A stretch of 64,000 nt of DNA from Mycobacterium sp. MBM (GCA_021648845.1 JAKJHY010000013.1:62001-126000); one strand, 5' to 3'. Counted from the first letter of the stretch, positions 34,490 to 44,014 are shown. Notes: generated from the letters alone by a model not told the origin. Numbers and translations: made by a program.

Positions 34490-35839
34490 ATGTCAGAGCT
34501 GCCCGTCGTAGTGATCGGGGCCGGACCGCTGGGTCTGGCGGCGGCCGCGCATCTACTGGAGCGCGGACTCACCCCGCTGGTGTTGGAGGCCGGCCAAGGT
34601 CCAGGATCGGCCGTCGAGCAGTGGGAGCACGTGCGCACGTTCTCCCCGTGGCCCGAACTGGTGGACCCCGCCGCCGAACGACTGTTGGAGCCGACGGGCT
34701 GGACGGCCTCCGCTTCCGGATTCCCGACCGGCCGGGAGTGGATCGACGACTACCTGGCACCGTTGGCGGGCGCCTTGGGTGAACGGGTCCAGTACGGCGC
34801 GCGAGTGGAGGCGGTGTCCCGGTTGGGCCGGGACCGGCTCGTCACGCCTGGTCGTGCCGAGACGCCGTTCGTCGTGCACGTGAGCAACGCTGACGGAACG
34901 GAGTGCCGGGTGCAGGCCCAGGCGGTCATTGACGCCTCGGGCACCTGGGGCCAGCCCAACCCTGCTGGCGCTGACGGGGTTCCGGCGATCGGGGAACGCG
35001 CGGCAGCGACCTCCGGGGTGCTGACCTATGTTCCGCCGACCCTCGCGCAGGCCTCAAGTTTGGCAGGCAAGCACGTGGTGGTGGTCGGCAGCGGGCATTC
35101 GGCGATGACCGCGGTGATCCAGCTCGGCGAGGTGGTCCGCAAGGATCCCTCGACGACGGTGACGTGGGTACTGCGCCGCGGGGTCTCCGAGGACACCTTC
35201 GGCGGGGGCGCCGCCGATGAACTGCCCCAGCGCGGCGCTCTGGGTGTGCGATCCAAGGAAGCGGTCGAGGCGGGCCGGGTGTCGCTGTCGACCGGATTCC
35301 GCACCGAGCGCATCGATCTGGTCGACGGCCGCGCGGTGGTGACCGCCGAGGACGGGCGCGCTTTGGCGCCAGCCGATCACGTGGTGGTGCTCACCGGGTT
35401 CCGGCCGGACCTGTCGTTCCTGTCGGAGATGCGCATCGCGCTGGACCCGATCCTGCAGGCCCCGATCAACCTGGCAGGCTCGATCGATCCGAACATGCAC
35501 TCCTGCGGCAGCGTATTGCCGCACGGCGCCGCCGAATTGGCCCACCCCGAGCCGAATCTGTACATCGTGGGCATGAAGTCCTACGGCCGGGCGCCGACGT
35601 TCCTGGCGATGACCGGCTACGAGCAGGTCCGCAGCATCGCCGCCGAGCTGGCCGGCGACCACGAGGCCGCGAGCCGGGTCGAGCTGACGTTGCCCGATAC
35701 CGGGGTGTGCAACGGGGCGGGCTTGTTCGACAGCCCCGAGGGCGAGAACGCCGGGGGCGGGTGCTGCGGACCAGCCCCGACGTCGCAGAACTCGGCACCG
35801 CAGCTGCTGTCGTTGTCGCTGAACCCCATTGGCGGATGA
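34490..35839 (+). CDS. arsO: ArsO-like flavin-dependent monooxygenase
   Basis: A 449-residue flavoprotein with two dinucleotide-binding folds: VVVIGAGPLGLAAAAHL at the N-terminus and VVVVGSGHSAMTA near residue 195. The C-terminus ends with a Cys-rich stretch, VCNGAGLF then GGGCCGPA. ArsO-type proteins are recurrent in actinobacterial ars operons with an MFS pump, and are proposed to oxidise arsenicals; direct proof for this protein is lacking. ATG at 34490, divergent from arsR with ArsR boxes between. The next gene starts within its stop codon. Confidence 0.8.
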   Translation: MSELPVVVIGAGPLGLAAAAHLLERGLTPLVLEAGQGPGSAVEQWEHVRTFSPWPELVDPAAERLLEPTGWTASASGFPTGREWIDDYLAPLAGALGERVQYGARVEAVSRLGRDRLVTPGRAETPFVVHVSNADGTECRVQAQAVIDASGTWGQPNPAGADGVPAIGERAAATSGVLTYVPPTLAQASSLAGKHVVVVGSGHSAMTAVIQLGEVVRKDPSTTVTWVLRRGVSEDTFGGGAADELPQRGALGVRSKEAVEAGRVSLSTGFRTERIDLVDGRAVVTAEDGRALAPADHVVVLTGFRPDLSFLSEMRIALDPILQAPINLAGSIDPNMHSCGSVLPHGAAELAHPEPNLYIVGMKSYGRAPTFLAMTGYEQVRSIAAELAGDHEAASRVELTLPDTGVCNGAGLFDSPEGENAGGGCCGPAPTSQNSAPQLLSLSLNPIGG

Positions 35840-37059
35840 CCCAGGCCAATCCTCATCCGGCGCCCGGTGCAGCTCACGGGCTGCGCTGGGTGTTGGTGAC
35901 GTTGTGTGTCACCGAGATCAGCAGCTGGGGCGTGCTGTACTACGCCTTCACCGTGCTTTCGGAGCAGATCAGCGCCGACACCGGCTGGTCCCCGCCGGCG
36001 GTGACGGCCGCGTTCTCCGCGGGGTTGGTGACCGCGGCATTGGTGGGCATCCCTATTGGGCGGTGGTTGGACCGGGTGGGTCCGCGCTGGATCATGACCG
36101 CCGGCTCCATCCTGGGCAGCCTCGCGGTGGTGGCGGTTGTGACGGCGCCGAACTACGGCTGGTTCGTCGCGGCCTGGGTGCTGGCCGGGGTGGCGATGAG
36201 CGCGGTGTTCTATGCGCCCGCGTTCGCGGCGCTGACCCGGTTCTTCGGCACCGACGCCGTGCGTGCACTGACCGCGTTGACGCTGGTGGCTGGTTTCGCC
36301 AGCACCGTGTTCGCCCCTTTAACCGCGGCACTGTCAGCCCAGATGAGTTGGCGTCACACGTATCTTGTTCTGGCTGCCGTGATGGCGGTGATCACCATCC
36401 CGGCGCACTTCTTCGGCTTGCGGCGCCCATGGCCGGCGGTGACCACCACGCATCAGCATGTCGAGGCGCCGACCCGCACCGCTCGGAGCGGGCCGTTCCT
36501 GGCGTTGATCGCGGCGTTCGCGCTCGCCGGGCTCGCCTCGTATGCGGTGATCGCGAACCTGGTGCCGTTGATGAGTCAACGTGGCATCAGCACCGGTGCC
36601 GCGGCGGTTGCGCTTGGCTTGGGCGGCGCCGGGCAGGTGTTGGGCCGCCTGGGCTATCAGAGGTTGGTGCGCCGCGTCGGTGTCGTGCCCCGCACGGTGC
36701 TCGTCATGGCCGGCGTCGCCGCCACCACCGCGCTGCTGGGGCTGTTCAGCAGTTTCGCTGCGCTGGTCGTGGTGGCGATCGGGGCGGGAGTGATCCGCGG
36801 CATCATGACCTTGCTGCAGGCCACCGCGGTCACCGAAAGGTGGGGCCCCACCCATTACGGCCATCTCAGCGGCATCCTGTCCGCGCCGATCATGATCGCT
36901 ACCGCGGTCGGCCCGTTCGTCGGCGCGGCTCTGGCCAGCCTTCTCGGTAGCTACGCCGCGATGTTCGTCGCCCTCGGTGCGATCGCCGCAGCGGGGGCAC
37001 TGATAGCGGTGGCCACCAGGCCCCGGGTTCAGACCCCCGCTCCGGTCGTCCGGATCTAG
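35836..37059 (+). CDS. MFS transporter of the arsenic cluster
   Basis: A 407-residue, 12-helix major facilitator. The inter-helix motif PIGRWLDRVGPR lies between helices 2 and 3. ATG at 35836 overlaps the stop of the flavoprotein gene, so the two products are probably made together and act on the same arsenical: oxidation or activation followed by export. MFS proteins in this context resemble the ArsK/ArsP-like permeases in role, not necessarily in ancestry. Confidence 0.85.
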   Translation: MTQANPHPAPGAAHGLRWVLVTLCVTEISSWGVLYYAFTVLSEQISADTGWSPPAVTAAFSAGLVTAALVGIPIGRWLDRVGPRWIMTAGSILGSLAVVAVVTAPNYGWFVAAWVLAGVAMSAVFYAPAFAALTRFFGTDAVRALTALTLVAGFASTVFAPLTAALSAQMSWRHTYLVLAAVMAVITIPAHFFGLRRPWPAVTTTHQHVEAPTRTARSGPFLALIAAFALAGLASYAVIANLVPLMSQRGISTGAAAVALGLGGAGQVLGRLGYQRLVRRVGVVPRTVLVMAGVAATTALLGLFSSFAALVVVAIGAGVIRGIMTLLQATAVTERWGPTHYGHLSGILSAPIMIATAVGPFVGAALASLLGSYAAMFVALGAIAAAGALIAVATRPRVQTPAPVVRI

Positions 37060-37099
37060 CCGCTTTCGGCGTGGGCTCCGATCCGGTGCAGCCGGGAGG

Positions 37100-38509
37100 T
37101 CAGCTGAATGCCTTCGCCCGGAGGTGGCGCGCCCAGGTCTGGGTGGCCATTTGCGTTGCATCCCAGGGTGATCCCAGCGGCGGGGTGTAGGACAGGTCCA
37201 GCTCGGAGAAGCCCTCGACGCTCATCTCGTGAAACAGTGCGGCAGCGTAGGTGTTGACCCGCTTGGACACCTCGGCGCTGCGGTGTCCGACCAGCTGGGC
37301 ACCCAACAGCCGGCCGGTATGTTCGTCGCCGGTGATTCGGATGTGAATCGGGGTGGCGCCCGGGTAGTAGGCCTTGTGGTCATCCGGGGTGGCCGTGGTG
37401 GTGACCGGTGTCCACCCGCGGTCGGCGGCCAGCACTTCGTGATCACGCAGCCCGGTCCGGGCGGCCACCAAGTCGAAGACCTTGACCACCTGGGTGCCGA
37501 GGCTGCCGGCGAACCGCGCTGAACCGCCGACAGCGTTCTCCCCCGCGACCCGGCCTTGCTTGTGGGCGGTGGTGCCCAGCGGCAGCCACGTCACGCCGAG
37601 GAGGCGGTGGTGGGTGTGTACGCAGTCCCCGGCGGCGAACACATCCGGCAGGTTGGTGCGCATCGCCTCATCGACGGCGATCGCGCCTTTGATTCCGAGT
37701 TCGGCGCCGGCGTCGACGGCCAGCTCCACATCAGGCTTCACACCGACCACGACGAGCACGAAATCGACTGTCTGCTGCAGTGTTTCACCACCACGGTGGG
37801 CGGTCACCGTGATCGCTCCGGTGTCTGTGCGGGTGACGGCGGAAACGGTGGTGTGGGTGAGGACCTGCACGCCGTGGCGTTCCAGTGCGTCGTGGACCAA
37901 GGCGCCCAGCTCGGGATCGACGGTCGGCAACACCTCGGCTAGCGCCTCGATCTGGGTGACGGCAATACCGCGGGTGGTGAGCCCTTCGGCCATCTCCAGG
38001 CCGATGTAACCGGCGCCGATGATGACCGCGGTGGCTGGTTGGCGTTGCTCCAGGGAGTCCATGACGGCGAAGGTGTCGCCCATCGAATGCAGCAGGTGCA
38101 CGCCATCTTTGGGGCCGAGGGCGTCCGGTCCGGTCAGTCCGGTGATGGGTGGGCGGGCACTGACGGCGCCGGTGCCCACGATCAGGGCGTCATAGGACAG
38201 TTCGGTGGGTGCCCCGGTGGGGTCGAGGACGTCGAGGGTGTGTTCGGCGGCGTTGATTCCGGTGGCGCGGGTGTCGGTGAGGACCCGCATGCCGGTGGCG
38301 GCCAGGTCGTCGGCGGTGCGGTGCGCCAGATGGGTCCAGTGCGAGACCTCCCCGGAGACGTAATAGGGGATGCCGCAGATGGAGAAGTTGGGATAGGCGT
38401 CGGCGACGACCACGGTGACGTCGGTGCTGGGGTCGAGTTCACGGATGCGCAGGGCAGCGCTGATTCCGGCGTCGCTGCCGCCGATGGCGACGATATGGCG
38501 TGCGGGCAT
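37100..38509 (-). CDS. CoA-disulfide reductase / NADH oxidase family flavoprotein
   Basis: A 469-residue pyridine nucleotide-disulfide oxidoreductase. The FAD motif GGSDAGISAAL is N-terminal and the redox Cys lies in NFSICGIPYYVSGEV, where CoA-disulfide reductases and NADH oxidases have a single active Cys. The NAD motif is VIIGAGYIGLEMAEGL, and VFAAGDC closes the FAD site. ATG at 38509 with GAGGAGA. Last gene of the acr3-arsC-arsC transcript, 71 bp after arsC. It may recycle thiols (mycothiol, CoA) used by arsenate reductase; this is inference. Confidence 0.82.
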   Translation of the reverse strand: MPARHIVAIGGSDAGISAALRIRELDPSTDVTVVVADAYPNFSICGIPYYVSGEVSHWTHLAHRTADDLAATGMRVLTDTRATGINAAEHTLDVLDPTGAPTELSYDALIVGTGAVSARPPITGLTGPDALGPKDGVHLLHSMGDTFAVMDSLEQRQPATAVIIGAGYIGLEMAEGLTTRGIAVTQIEALAEVLPTVDPELGALVHDALERHGVQVLTHTTVSAVTRTDTGAITVTAHRGGETLQQTVDFVLVVVGVKPDVELAVDAGAELGIKGAIAVDEAMRTNLPDVFAAGDCVHTHHRLLGVTWLPLGTTAHKQGRVAGENAVGGSARFAGSLGTQVVKVFDLVAARTGLRDHEVLAADRGWTPVTTTATPDDHKAYYPGATPIHIRITGDEHTGRLLGAQLVGHRSAEVSKRVNTYAAALFHEMSVEGFSELDLSYTPPLGSPWDATQMATQTWARHLRAKAFS

Positions 38510-38580
38510 GACGAAGTCTCCTCGGTACATCGAGTGGGAAGGGTGGGTGCTGCCGCGGTGCAGCGTGAAAGCGAGCTGCG

Positions 38581-39006
38581 TCAGGCAGATGCGTTGGTGA
38601 GCGTGGTGTGGAGGCGTTGCACGCGGGCGATGATGTCGTCGCGGACCAGGCGCATCCGGTCTAGGCCGTCGATGCCGCGCTCAGACGGTTCGTCGGTGTC
38701 CCAGTTCTCCACCCGGGTGCCCGGCAGCGGATCGAGTAGGGCTTCCCGGCCGAGGGTGACCACCAGATCGACGTCGCGGGCCAGCTCGTAGTCCACCGGC
38801 GTGGGCTGCTCACCGGCGATGTCGACGCCCACCTCCAACAGGGCTTGGGCGGACAGATCGTTGACCGCGGCACCAGGTTTGGTGCCGGCCGAATACACGG
38901 CCACGGTGTCCCCGGCGAGCTGACGCATGAGACCAGCCGCCATCTGCGACTTGCCGCCGTTCTTCACGCACACGAACAACACCGAAGGTGTCGAAGAGTC
39001 AGTCAT
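38581..39006 (-). CDS. arsC: LMW-phosphatase-type arsenate reductase with atypical P-loop
   Basis: A 141-residue arsenate reductase of the low-molecular-weight phosphatase fold. The active loop reads VCVKNGGKSQ: Cys13 then Lys19 where the classical CX5R loop has Arg. Asp-containing TDEP near the C-terminal third is kept (VENWDTDEPSERG). Actinobacterial versions with this loop are known; they use mycothiol and mycoredoxin. It reduces As(V) to As(III) for export. ATG at 39006; follows the longer arsC by 14 bp. Confidence 0.85.
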   Translation of the reverse strand: MTDSSTPSVLFVCVKNGGKSQMAAGLMRQLAGDTVAVYSAGTKPGAAVNDLSAQALLEVGVDIAGEQPTPVDYELARDVDLVVTLGREALLDPLPGTRVENWDTDEPSERGIDGLDRMRLVRDDIIARVQRLHTTLTNASA

Positions 39007-39020
39007 CGGGTCCTGTGCTC

Positions 39021-39692
39021 CTAGTTCTGCCGTGCGGTGACATGGAGTTCCGCGAGGAGGCGGCGGACGCGTTCTTCGAGGTCGTCGCGGATCGGGCGGA
39101 CCGCATCGACGTCCTGGCCTTCCGGGTCGGGTAGGTCCCAGTTCTCATAGCGCTTGCCGGGGAAGATCGGGCAGGCATCTCCGCAGCCCATAGTGATCAC
39201 CACGTCGGCTGCCTGGACGATCTCGTCGGTCCAGGGTTTGGGGAACTCCCCGGTGATGTCGATGCCAACCTCGGCCATCGCCACGACCGCGGACGGGTTG
39301 ATGGCATCGCCAGGTTCGGAGCCTCCCGACCAGGCCACCGCGTCCTCGCCGGCGAGATGGGTGAAGAAGCCCAGCGCCATCTGAGACCGGCCGGCGTTGT
39401 GGGTGCACAGGAACAGCACCGTGGGCTTGCCGTCGCTGATCTTGCCCTCGACTCGGGCCAGGGCGTGCAGGCGTTGACGGGCGAACCTTTCGGCCAATAA
39501 GGGCAGAAAGTTGGGGACGGTGGCGCGGCCGGCGAACTGGTCATAGGAGGTGCTCAGGAACCTCTCGATGGTCTCGACGCCGAAGCTGGCGCCGAAGTCG
39601 CGTTCCAACCGGGTGGCCGCGGTCTTGAGTGCGTGCTGTTGATCGATCGAGAGGTCGCGGTGCGAACGCAGGGCGGCGGGGCTGTCAAACAT
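39021..39692 (-). CDS. arsC: arsenate reductase with N-terminal helical domain
   Basis: A 223-residue protein. Residues 1-85 form a three-helix domain (DQQHALKTAATRLERDFG, then VPNFLPLLAERFARQRLHAL), followed by a complete arsenate reductase domain with FLCTHNAGRSQMA (Cys96, Arg102) and NWDLPDPEGQD. The two-domain layout is common in actinobacteria. Together with the shorter ArsC it gives two arsenate reductases in tandem, one with a canonical and one with a Lys-substituted loop. ATG at 39692, just after acr3. Confidence 0.9.
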   Translation of the reverse strand: MFDSPAALRSHRDLSIDQQHALKTAATRLERDFGASFGVETIERFLSTSYDQFAGRATVPNFLPLLAERFARQRLHALARVEGKISDGKPTVLFLCTHNAGRSQMALGFFTHLAGEDAVAWSGGSEPGDAINPSAVVAMAEVGIDITGEFPKPWTDEIVQAADVVITMGCGDACPIFPGKRYENWDLPDPEGQDVDAVRPIRDDLEERVRRLLAELHVTARQN

Positions 39693-39696
39693 GGTG

Positions 39697-40812
39697 TTAC
39701 GACTCCTGTGTCGTGGACGGGTGGATTGCGGCGGGTTCGGTGGTGTGGTCGCGGAAGCGTCGGCGCAGCGCCAGCGAGACGTAGACCAAGGCGACCAGCA
39801 CGGGAACCTCGATCAGTGGGCCCACCACCCCGGCCAGGGCTTGCCCGGAGGTGGCGCCGTAAGTGGCGATCGCGACCGCGATGGCCAACTCGAAGTTGTT
39901 GCCCGCCGCGGTGAACGCCAAGGTGGTGGTTCGTTGATAGCCCAGGCCGATCGCGGCGCCCAGCAGATAGCCACCGCCCCACATGATCGCGAAGTACACC
40001 AGCAGGGGCAGCGCGATCCGCACCACGTCGAGAGGCCGGCTAGTGATCTGTTCACCTTGCAGCGCAAAGAGAATCACGACGGTGAACAGCAGCCCATAGA
40101 GCGCCCACGGCCCGATCCGGGGCAGGAACTTCGACTCGTACCAGTCGCGGCCCTTGGCCTTCTCGCCGATCCGACGCGACAAGTACCCGGCCAACAGGGG
40201 GATACCGAGGAAGATGAGAACCGATTTGGCGATCTGCCACGGCGAAGTGTCGATGGTGGTCTGCTCCAGACCCAGCCAGCCGGGCAGCACCGACAGGTAG
40301 AACCAGCCCAAGACCGCGAACATGATGACCTGAAAAATCGAGTTCAACGCCACCAACACGGCGGCGGCTTCCCGATCGCCGCAGGCCAGGTCATTCCAGA
40401 TGATGACCATGGCAATGCAGCGCGCCAGCCCGACGATGATCAGCCCAGTCCGGTACTCCGGCAGATCGGGCAGCATCAGCCACGCCAGCGCGAACATCAA
40501 CGCCGGCCCGAACACCCAGTTCAAAAATAACGAGCTGAGCAGCAGTTTGCGGTCCCCGGTCACGGTATTGAGGCGGTCATAGCGGACCTTGGCCAGCACC
40601 GGATACATCATGATCAACAGGCCCAGGGCGATCGGCAACGAAATCCCGTCGATCTGCACACTTTCCAGCGCGGTATTCAGACCCGGGATCCATCGACCCA
40701 GCAGCAGGCCGGCGACCATCGCGACACCGATCCACACAGGTAAGAAGCGGTCCAAAGTGGACAACTTGGCGATCACCGGCGCTGAGGAACTCGAGGCCAC
40801 CGTGTCGGTCAT
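39697..40812 (-). CDS. acr3: Acr3-type arsenite efflux transporter
   Basis: A 371-residue, ten-helix transporter. The conserved Cys of the family is in GLARCIAMVIIWNDLACGD, and the crossover motif is GNNFELAIAVAIATYG. Acr3 exports As(III) across the cytoplasmic membrane. ATG at 40812 overlaps the arsR stop. It heads the order arsR-acr3-arsC-arsC-flavoprotein. Confidence 0.94.
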   Translation of the reverse strand: MTDTVASSSSAPVIAKLSTLDRFLPVWIGVAMVAGLLLGRWIPGLNTALESVQIDGISLPIALGLLIMMYPVLAKVRYDRLNTVTGDRKLLLSSLFLNWVFGPALMFALAWLMLPDLPEYRTGLIIVGLARCIAMVIIWNDLACGDREAAAVLVALNSIFQVIMFAVLGWFYLSVLPGWLGLEQTTIDTSPWQIAKSVLIFLGIPLLAGYLSRRIGEKAKGRDWYESKFLPRIGPWALYGLLFTVVILFALQGEQITSRPLDVVRIALPLLVYFAIMWGGGYLLGAAIGLGYQRTTTLAFTAAGNNFELAIAVAIATYGATSGQALAGVVGPLIEVPVLVALVYVSLALRRRFRDHTTEPAAIHPSTTQES

Positions 40813-41183
40813 GCCGTCACCCCCGCCAGCGCGGCCGCGTTGAGATCCAACAACGCCGAGAGGTCACGCAGCGCTTCCGGGACCACGGCGTAGTACACCC
40901 ACGACGCCCTACGCTCAGAAGTGAGCAGGCCGGCGGCACGCAGGACCTTGAGGTGATGCGACACCGTGGGCTGGGAGACGTCGATGCCACCCGAGACGTC
41001 ACACACGCACGCCTCCCCACCGGAATGACTGGCGATCGCACTGAACAGCCGCAGCCGCACCGGATCAGCCAGCGCCTTCAACTTCTTGGCCATCTCGGCA
41101 GCCGCCGGCTCAGTCAGTGGCTCGCGCAACAGCGGTGGCGTGACGCAGCAAGCATCTGCGGCCAGTCCCTCCGGATTCGACAT
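40809..41183 (-). CDS. arsR: arsenic-responsive ArsR repressor (second copy)
   Basis: A 124-residue ArsR. Candidate As(III) ligands are Cys12-Cys13 (DACCVTPP) and Cys59/Cys61 (EACVCDV), the same layout as in the ArsR at 34043, so the two are paralogues. The recognition helix is DVSQPTVSHHLKVLRAAG. ATG at 41183; a TCGATA/TATCGA dyad lies 4 bp upstream. It is coupled to acr3. Confidence 0.9.
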   Translation of the reverse strand: MSNPEGLAADACCVTPPLLREPLTEPAAAEMAKKLKALADPVRLRLFSAIASHSGGEACVCDVSGGIDVSQPTVSHHLKVLRAAGLLTSERRASWVYYAVVPEALRDLSALLDLNAAALAGVTA

Positions 41184-41186
41184 ACA

Positions 41187-41206
41187 TCGATATTGACGAC
41201 TATCGA
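41187..41206. promoter_or_regulatory. ArsR operator candidate, TCGATA-N8-TATCGA
   Basis: Perfect six-base dyad directly upstream of the second arsR. It shares the ATCGA core with the operator at 34459-34476, so both repressors may bind both sites. Confidence 0.65.
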
Positions 41207-41302
41207 ACCAAGATGCAAGCGAACGATGTGTGAACACCGCACGCCGCGCGCACCCGGCCCGTCCCCGCAGTCCGCCAACACACTTTGCAGACCAACGCGG
41301 CG

Positions 41303-41324
41303 CCTTTATCGAATCTTCATCGAA
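41303..41324. promoter_or_regulatory. 11-bp direct repeats of response-regulator type
   Basis: CCTTTATCGAA then TCTTCATCGAA; on the minus strand this reads as two GAT(G/A)AAG cores 11 bp apart. It lies about 150 bp upstream of the L,D-transpeptidase ATG and resembles the repeats at 51544-51565 and 54367-54385, suggesting control by the two-component system at 51.6 kb. Confidence 0.5.
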
Positions 41325-41470
41325 GGACTAAGAAAGCCAAACGACGCATCAGCACACTGAGGGCATACCCGTGAACGGTGCGCCGTCGCCCGCGACCGGC
41401 CCTCACGACGCGCCAGAGGGTGCCCCGCCCGTAAGCCGATGACGACAACCCGATACGGAGAGCCCCACTC

Positions 41471-42694
41471 ATGCCGCAGACAGGCTGTCCCCCACAGCTT
41501 CGAGCGACGACGCACTGGCTGCGCACGACCGTCGTCGCGGTGGCGGTGCTGCTGATAGCGGCCGCCTGCACCTCGACTCCGGCGGCGGCGCCCACCCCCG
41601 ACGTCATCACCGACAAGGGCACGCCCTACGCAGACTTGCTCGTACCGAAACTCGAAGCGTCCGTCACCGATGGTGCAATCGGCGTCGCTGTCGACTCCCC
41701 CGTAACCGTTACCGCCGGCGGCGGTGTTCTCGGCCAAGTATCGCTGACCAACGAGGCGGGCGAACTTGTCGACGGGCAGCTGGGCCCCGACGGCGTTACC
41801 TGGTCCTCGGCGGAACCGCTTGGCTACAACAAGCAGTACACCCTGCAGGCGCACGCACAAGGACTTGGCGGAACGACAAGCACCAGCGCAACATTCGAAA
41901 CCCATTCCCCCGAAAACCTGACGATGCCCTACGTGTTGCCCAATGACGGCGAAACGGTGGGCGTGGGTCAACCCATTGCGATTCGCTTTGACGAGAACAT
42001 CACGAACCGAGCGGCGGCCCAGCAGGCGATCACCGTGACCACGAACCCATCGGTTGAGGGTGCGTTCTACTGGCTCAGCAATCGTGAAGTCCGCTGGCGC
42101 CCCGCCGAGTACTGGGAGCCCGGCACGAAGGTTGAGGTGTCAGTTAAGGCTTACGGTGTCGACTTCGGCGACGGGCTCTTCGGCCAGGATGACGTCACCA
42201 CGCGCTTCACCATCGGCGACCAGATCATCGCCACCGCCGATGACGCCACCAAGACGATGACCGTGCGGCGCAACGGCGAAGTCGTCAAAACCATGCCCCT
42301 GTCCATGGGCAAAGCCACAACACCCACCGACAACGGCGCCTACATCATCGGCGACCGTTACTCATTCCTGGTGATGGATTCGTCCACCTACGGAGTCCCC
42401 GTCAACTCACCCGACGGGTACCGCACCGAAGTCGAATGGGCAACGCAAATGTCGTACAGCGGCATCTACGTGCACTCGGCCCCATGGTCGGTGGGCAGCC
42501 AAGGCATCGCCAATGTCAGCCACGGATGTCTCAACGTCAATCCAGCGAATGCCCGCTGGTTCTACGACAACACCCGACGCGGCGACATCGTCGAAGTGAT
42601 CAACACGACCGGCCCCACCCTTTCAGGAACCGACGGTCTCGGCGACTGGAACGTCCCCTGGGAGCAATGGAAGACCGGAAACGCCAACCTCTGA
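41471..42694 (+). CDS. L,D-transpeptidase lipoprotein (LdtMt2-like), first copy
   Basis: A 407-residue lipoprotein, lipobox IAAAC with Cys33. Two Ig-like domains precede the YkuD catalytic domain. The catalytic signature is VHSAPWSVGSQGIANVSHGC with His335, His351 and Cys353. LdtMt2-type enzymes form 3-3 peptidoglycan cross-links and resist most penicillins. ATG at 41471 with GGAGAG. It has no BlaI-type dyad upstream, unlike its close paralogue at 59038; 11-bp direct repeats are found instead. A short C-terminal extension, DWNVPWEQWKTGNANL, is shared by both copies. Confidence 0.93.
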   Translation: MPQTGCPPQLRATTHWLRTTVVAVAVLLIAAACTSTPAAAPTPDVITDKGTPYADLLVPKLEASVTDGAIGVAVDSPVTVTAGGGVLGQVSLTNEAGELVDGQLGPDGVTWSSAEPLGYNKQYTLQAHAQGLGGTTSTSATFETHSPENLTMPYVLPNDGETVGVGQPIAIRFDENITNRAAAQQAITVTTNPSVEGAFYWLSNREVRWRPAEYWEPGTKVEVSVKAYGVDFGDGLFGQDDVTTRFTIGDQIIATADDATKTMTVRRNGEVVKTMPLSMGKATTPTDNGAYIIGDRYSFLVMDSSTYGVPVNSPDGYRTEVEWATQMSYSGIYVHSAPWSVGSQGIANVSHGCLNVNPANARWFYDNTRRGDIVEVINTTGPTLSGTDGLGDWNVPWEQWKTGNANL

Positions 42695-43209
42695 CCATCG
42701 AAAGGTGCTTGACAAGCCGATACTGCTTCACTGCACGGAGACTCTTAATGCCATTGTCCCGCAGTACCTTTGAGTGCCGTTCCGAAGGGCCGTTGCCATT
42801 CGGGCGGTTGTCGCGCAGCTGGAGCCCGTCAACTCCCCGGTGACCGAAGGCGGTGCGCTGCCGCCGACGATGCTTCACGTGACCGCTCGGGGCAGAACGA
42901 CTGACCCCGACGACCGTCCATAGTGCCCCCTTCTCCGTGAAGCTCGCACAATGTGCGTTCACCCCAGGCGCTATTCACGCGCGCCTTCCCGACCGCGAAA
43001 CGCCTGAGCCCGGTAATGCAGCATCCAAATCGCCAACTGCCGCAGCGAATTTCACCATTGTAATTATGTGGCTGCTGTTACTGGTGGGGCTTTTGTGAGT
43101 TACGCTTTTCTACGTAGGAGCTACGTATTTTGGTGCTGCGCCGTGCGTATACGATTCAGCCCCGCTAGTGGTGCGTGATAGCTCACCGCGCGGAGCACCG
43201 AGGAGAAGA
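42695..43209. other. gene-free stretch before the NlpC/P60 gene
   Basis: No convincing gene in about 515 bp. Open frames here lack start sites and conserved features. The only clear element is the BlaI-type dyad at 43110-43128. AT-richer bases (ATTGTAATTATG) near 43060 may be part of a promoter. Confidence 0.45.
43110..43128. promoter_or_regulatory. BlaI-type operator candidate, CTACGTAG-GAG-CTACGTAT
   Basis: Near-perfect 8-3-8 dyad 82 bp upstream of the NlpC/P60 ATG. Each half is itself close to the palindrome CTACGTAG. Confidence 0.75.
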
Positions 43210-43210
43210 C

Positions 43211-43981
43211 ATGGGATTACACGTTCGAAGCAAGGGTGCGGCAGCTGCCCGTGCCGATCGCTGCGACCCCGCAACTCGTGTAGCGGGCCGCGTTCGACGG
43301 CTCCCCGGTGTGATCGCCATCGTCGTCGCGCTCCTCCTCGCGTGCGCACCGATCACGTCGGCCCAACCTGCCGCCGGCCCGTGGGACCCACTGCTGCCAA
43401 AGATGCCGAGCGCGGGCGCTCCCGGCGATCCGGTTGCCATCGCGAACGCATCCCTGCAGGCAACGGCCATGGCGACGCAGACAGCCATGAGCATGGGTCG
43501 CAGCTTCCTCAGCAGCCTGGGAATTGTCAGTCCCGCCGCGGATCCGTCGACGAGCGTGCGTGGCAATCGGGTCAATGGTGCGCAAGCGATCGAGTACGTG
43601 ATTCGCAGGGCGGGAACACAAATTGGTGTTCCCTACTCCTGGGGTGGCGGAAGCCTCACCGGTCCCAGCCGCGGCGTCGACCAGGGGGCAGGCACCGTGG
43701 GCTTTGACTGTTCTGGTCTGACACGGTTCGCGTTCGCCGGCGTCGGAGTGCTGCTCCCGCGATGGTCCGGCGACCAATACAACGCCGGCCGCAAAGTGCC
43801 ACCCGCCCAAGCGAAGCGAGGCGATTTGCTGTTCTGGGGGCCGGGCGGCAGTCAGCACGAAGCAATCTACTTGGGCGGCGGCCAAATGCTTGAGGCGCAG
43901 CAGACGGGCGTCCCGATCAAAATCTCACCGGTGCGCATGTCAGGGATGACTCCGTACGTCGTTCGCATCATCGAAAGCTGA
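43211..43981 (+). CDS. NlpC/P60 peptidoglycan endopeptidase, RipD/RipB-like
   Basis: A 256-residue exported protein with signal LPGVIAIVVALLLACAPITSA. A short linker (WDPLLPKMPSAGAPGDPVAI) leads to the NlpC/P60 domain with FDCSGL (Cys167), GSQHEAIYLG (His216) and MLEA (Glu228), a complete Cys-His-Glu triad as in active Rip enzymes. It should cleave the D-Glu-mDAP bond of peptidoglycan stems. ATG at 43211 with AGGAGAAG. No coiled coil precedes the domain. The pseudogene at 49764 is its closest relative in the window. Confidence 0.9.
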   Translation: MGLHVRSKGAAAARADRCDPATRVAGRVRRLPGVIAIVVALLLACAPITSAQPAAGPWDPLLPKMPSAGAPGDPVAIANASLQATAMATQTAMSMGRSFLSSLGIVSPAADPSTSVRGNRVNGAQAIEYVIRRAGTQIGVPYSWGGGSLTGPSRGVDQGAGTVGFDCSGLTRFAFAGVGVLLPRWSGDQYNAGRKVPPAQAKRGDLLFWGPGGSQHEAIYLGGGQMLEAQQTGVPIKISPVRMSGMTPYVVRIIES

Positions 43982-44014
43982 CTGCTCCCCCGCAACCGGT
44001 CACCAGTTGGATCG

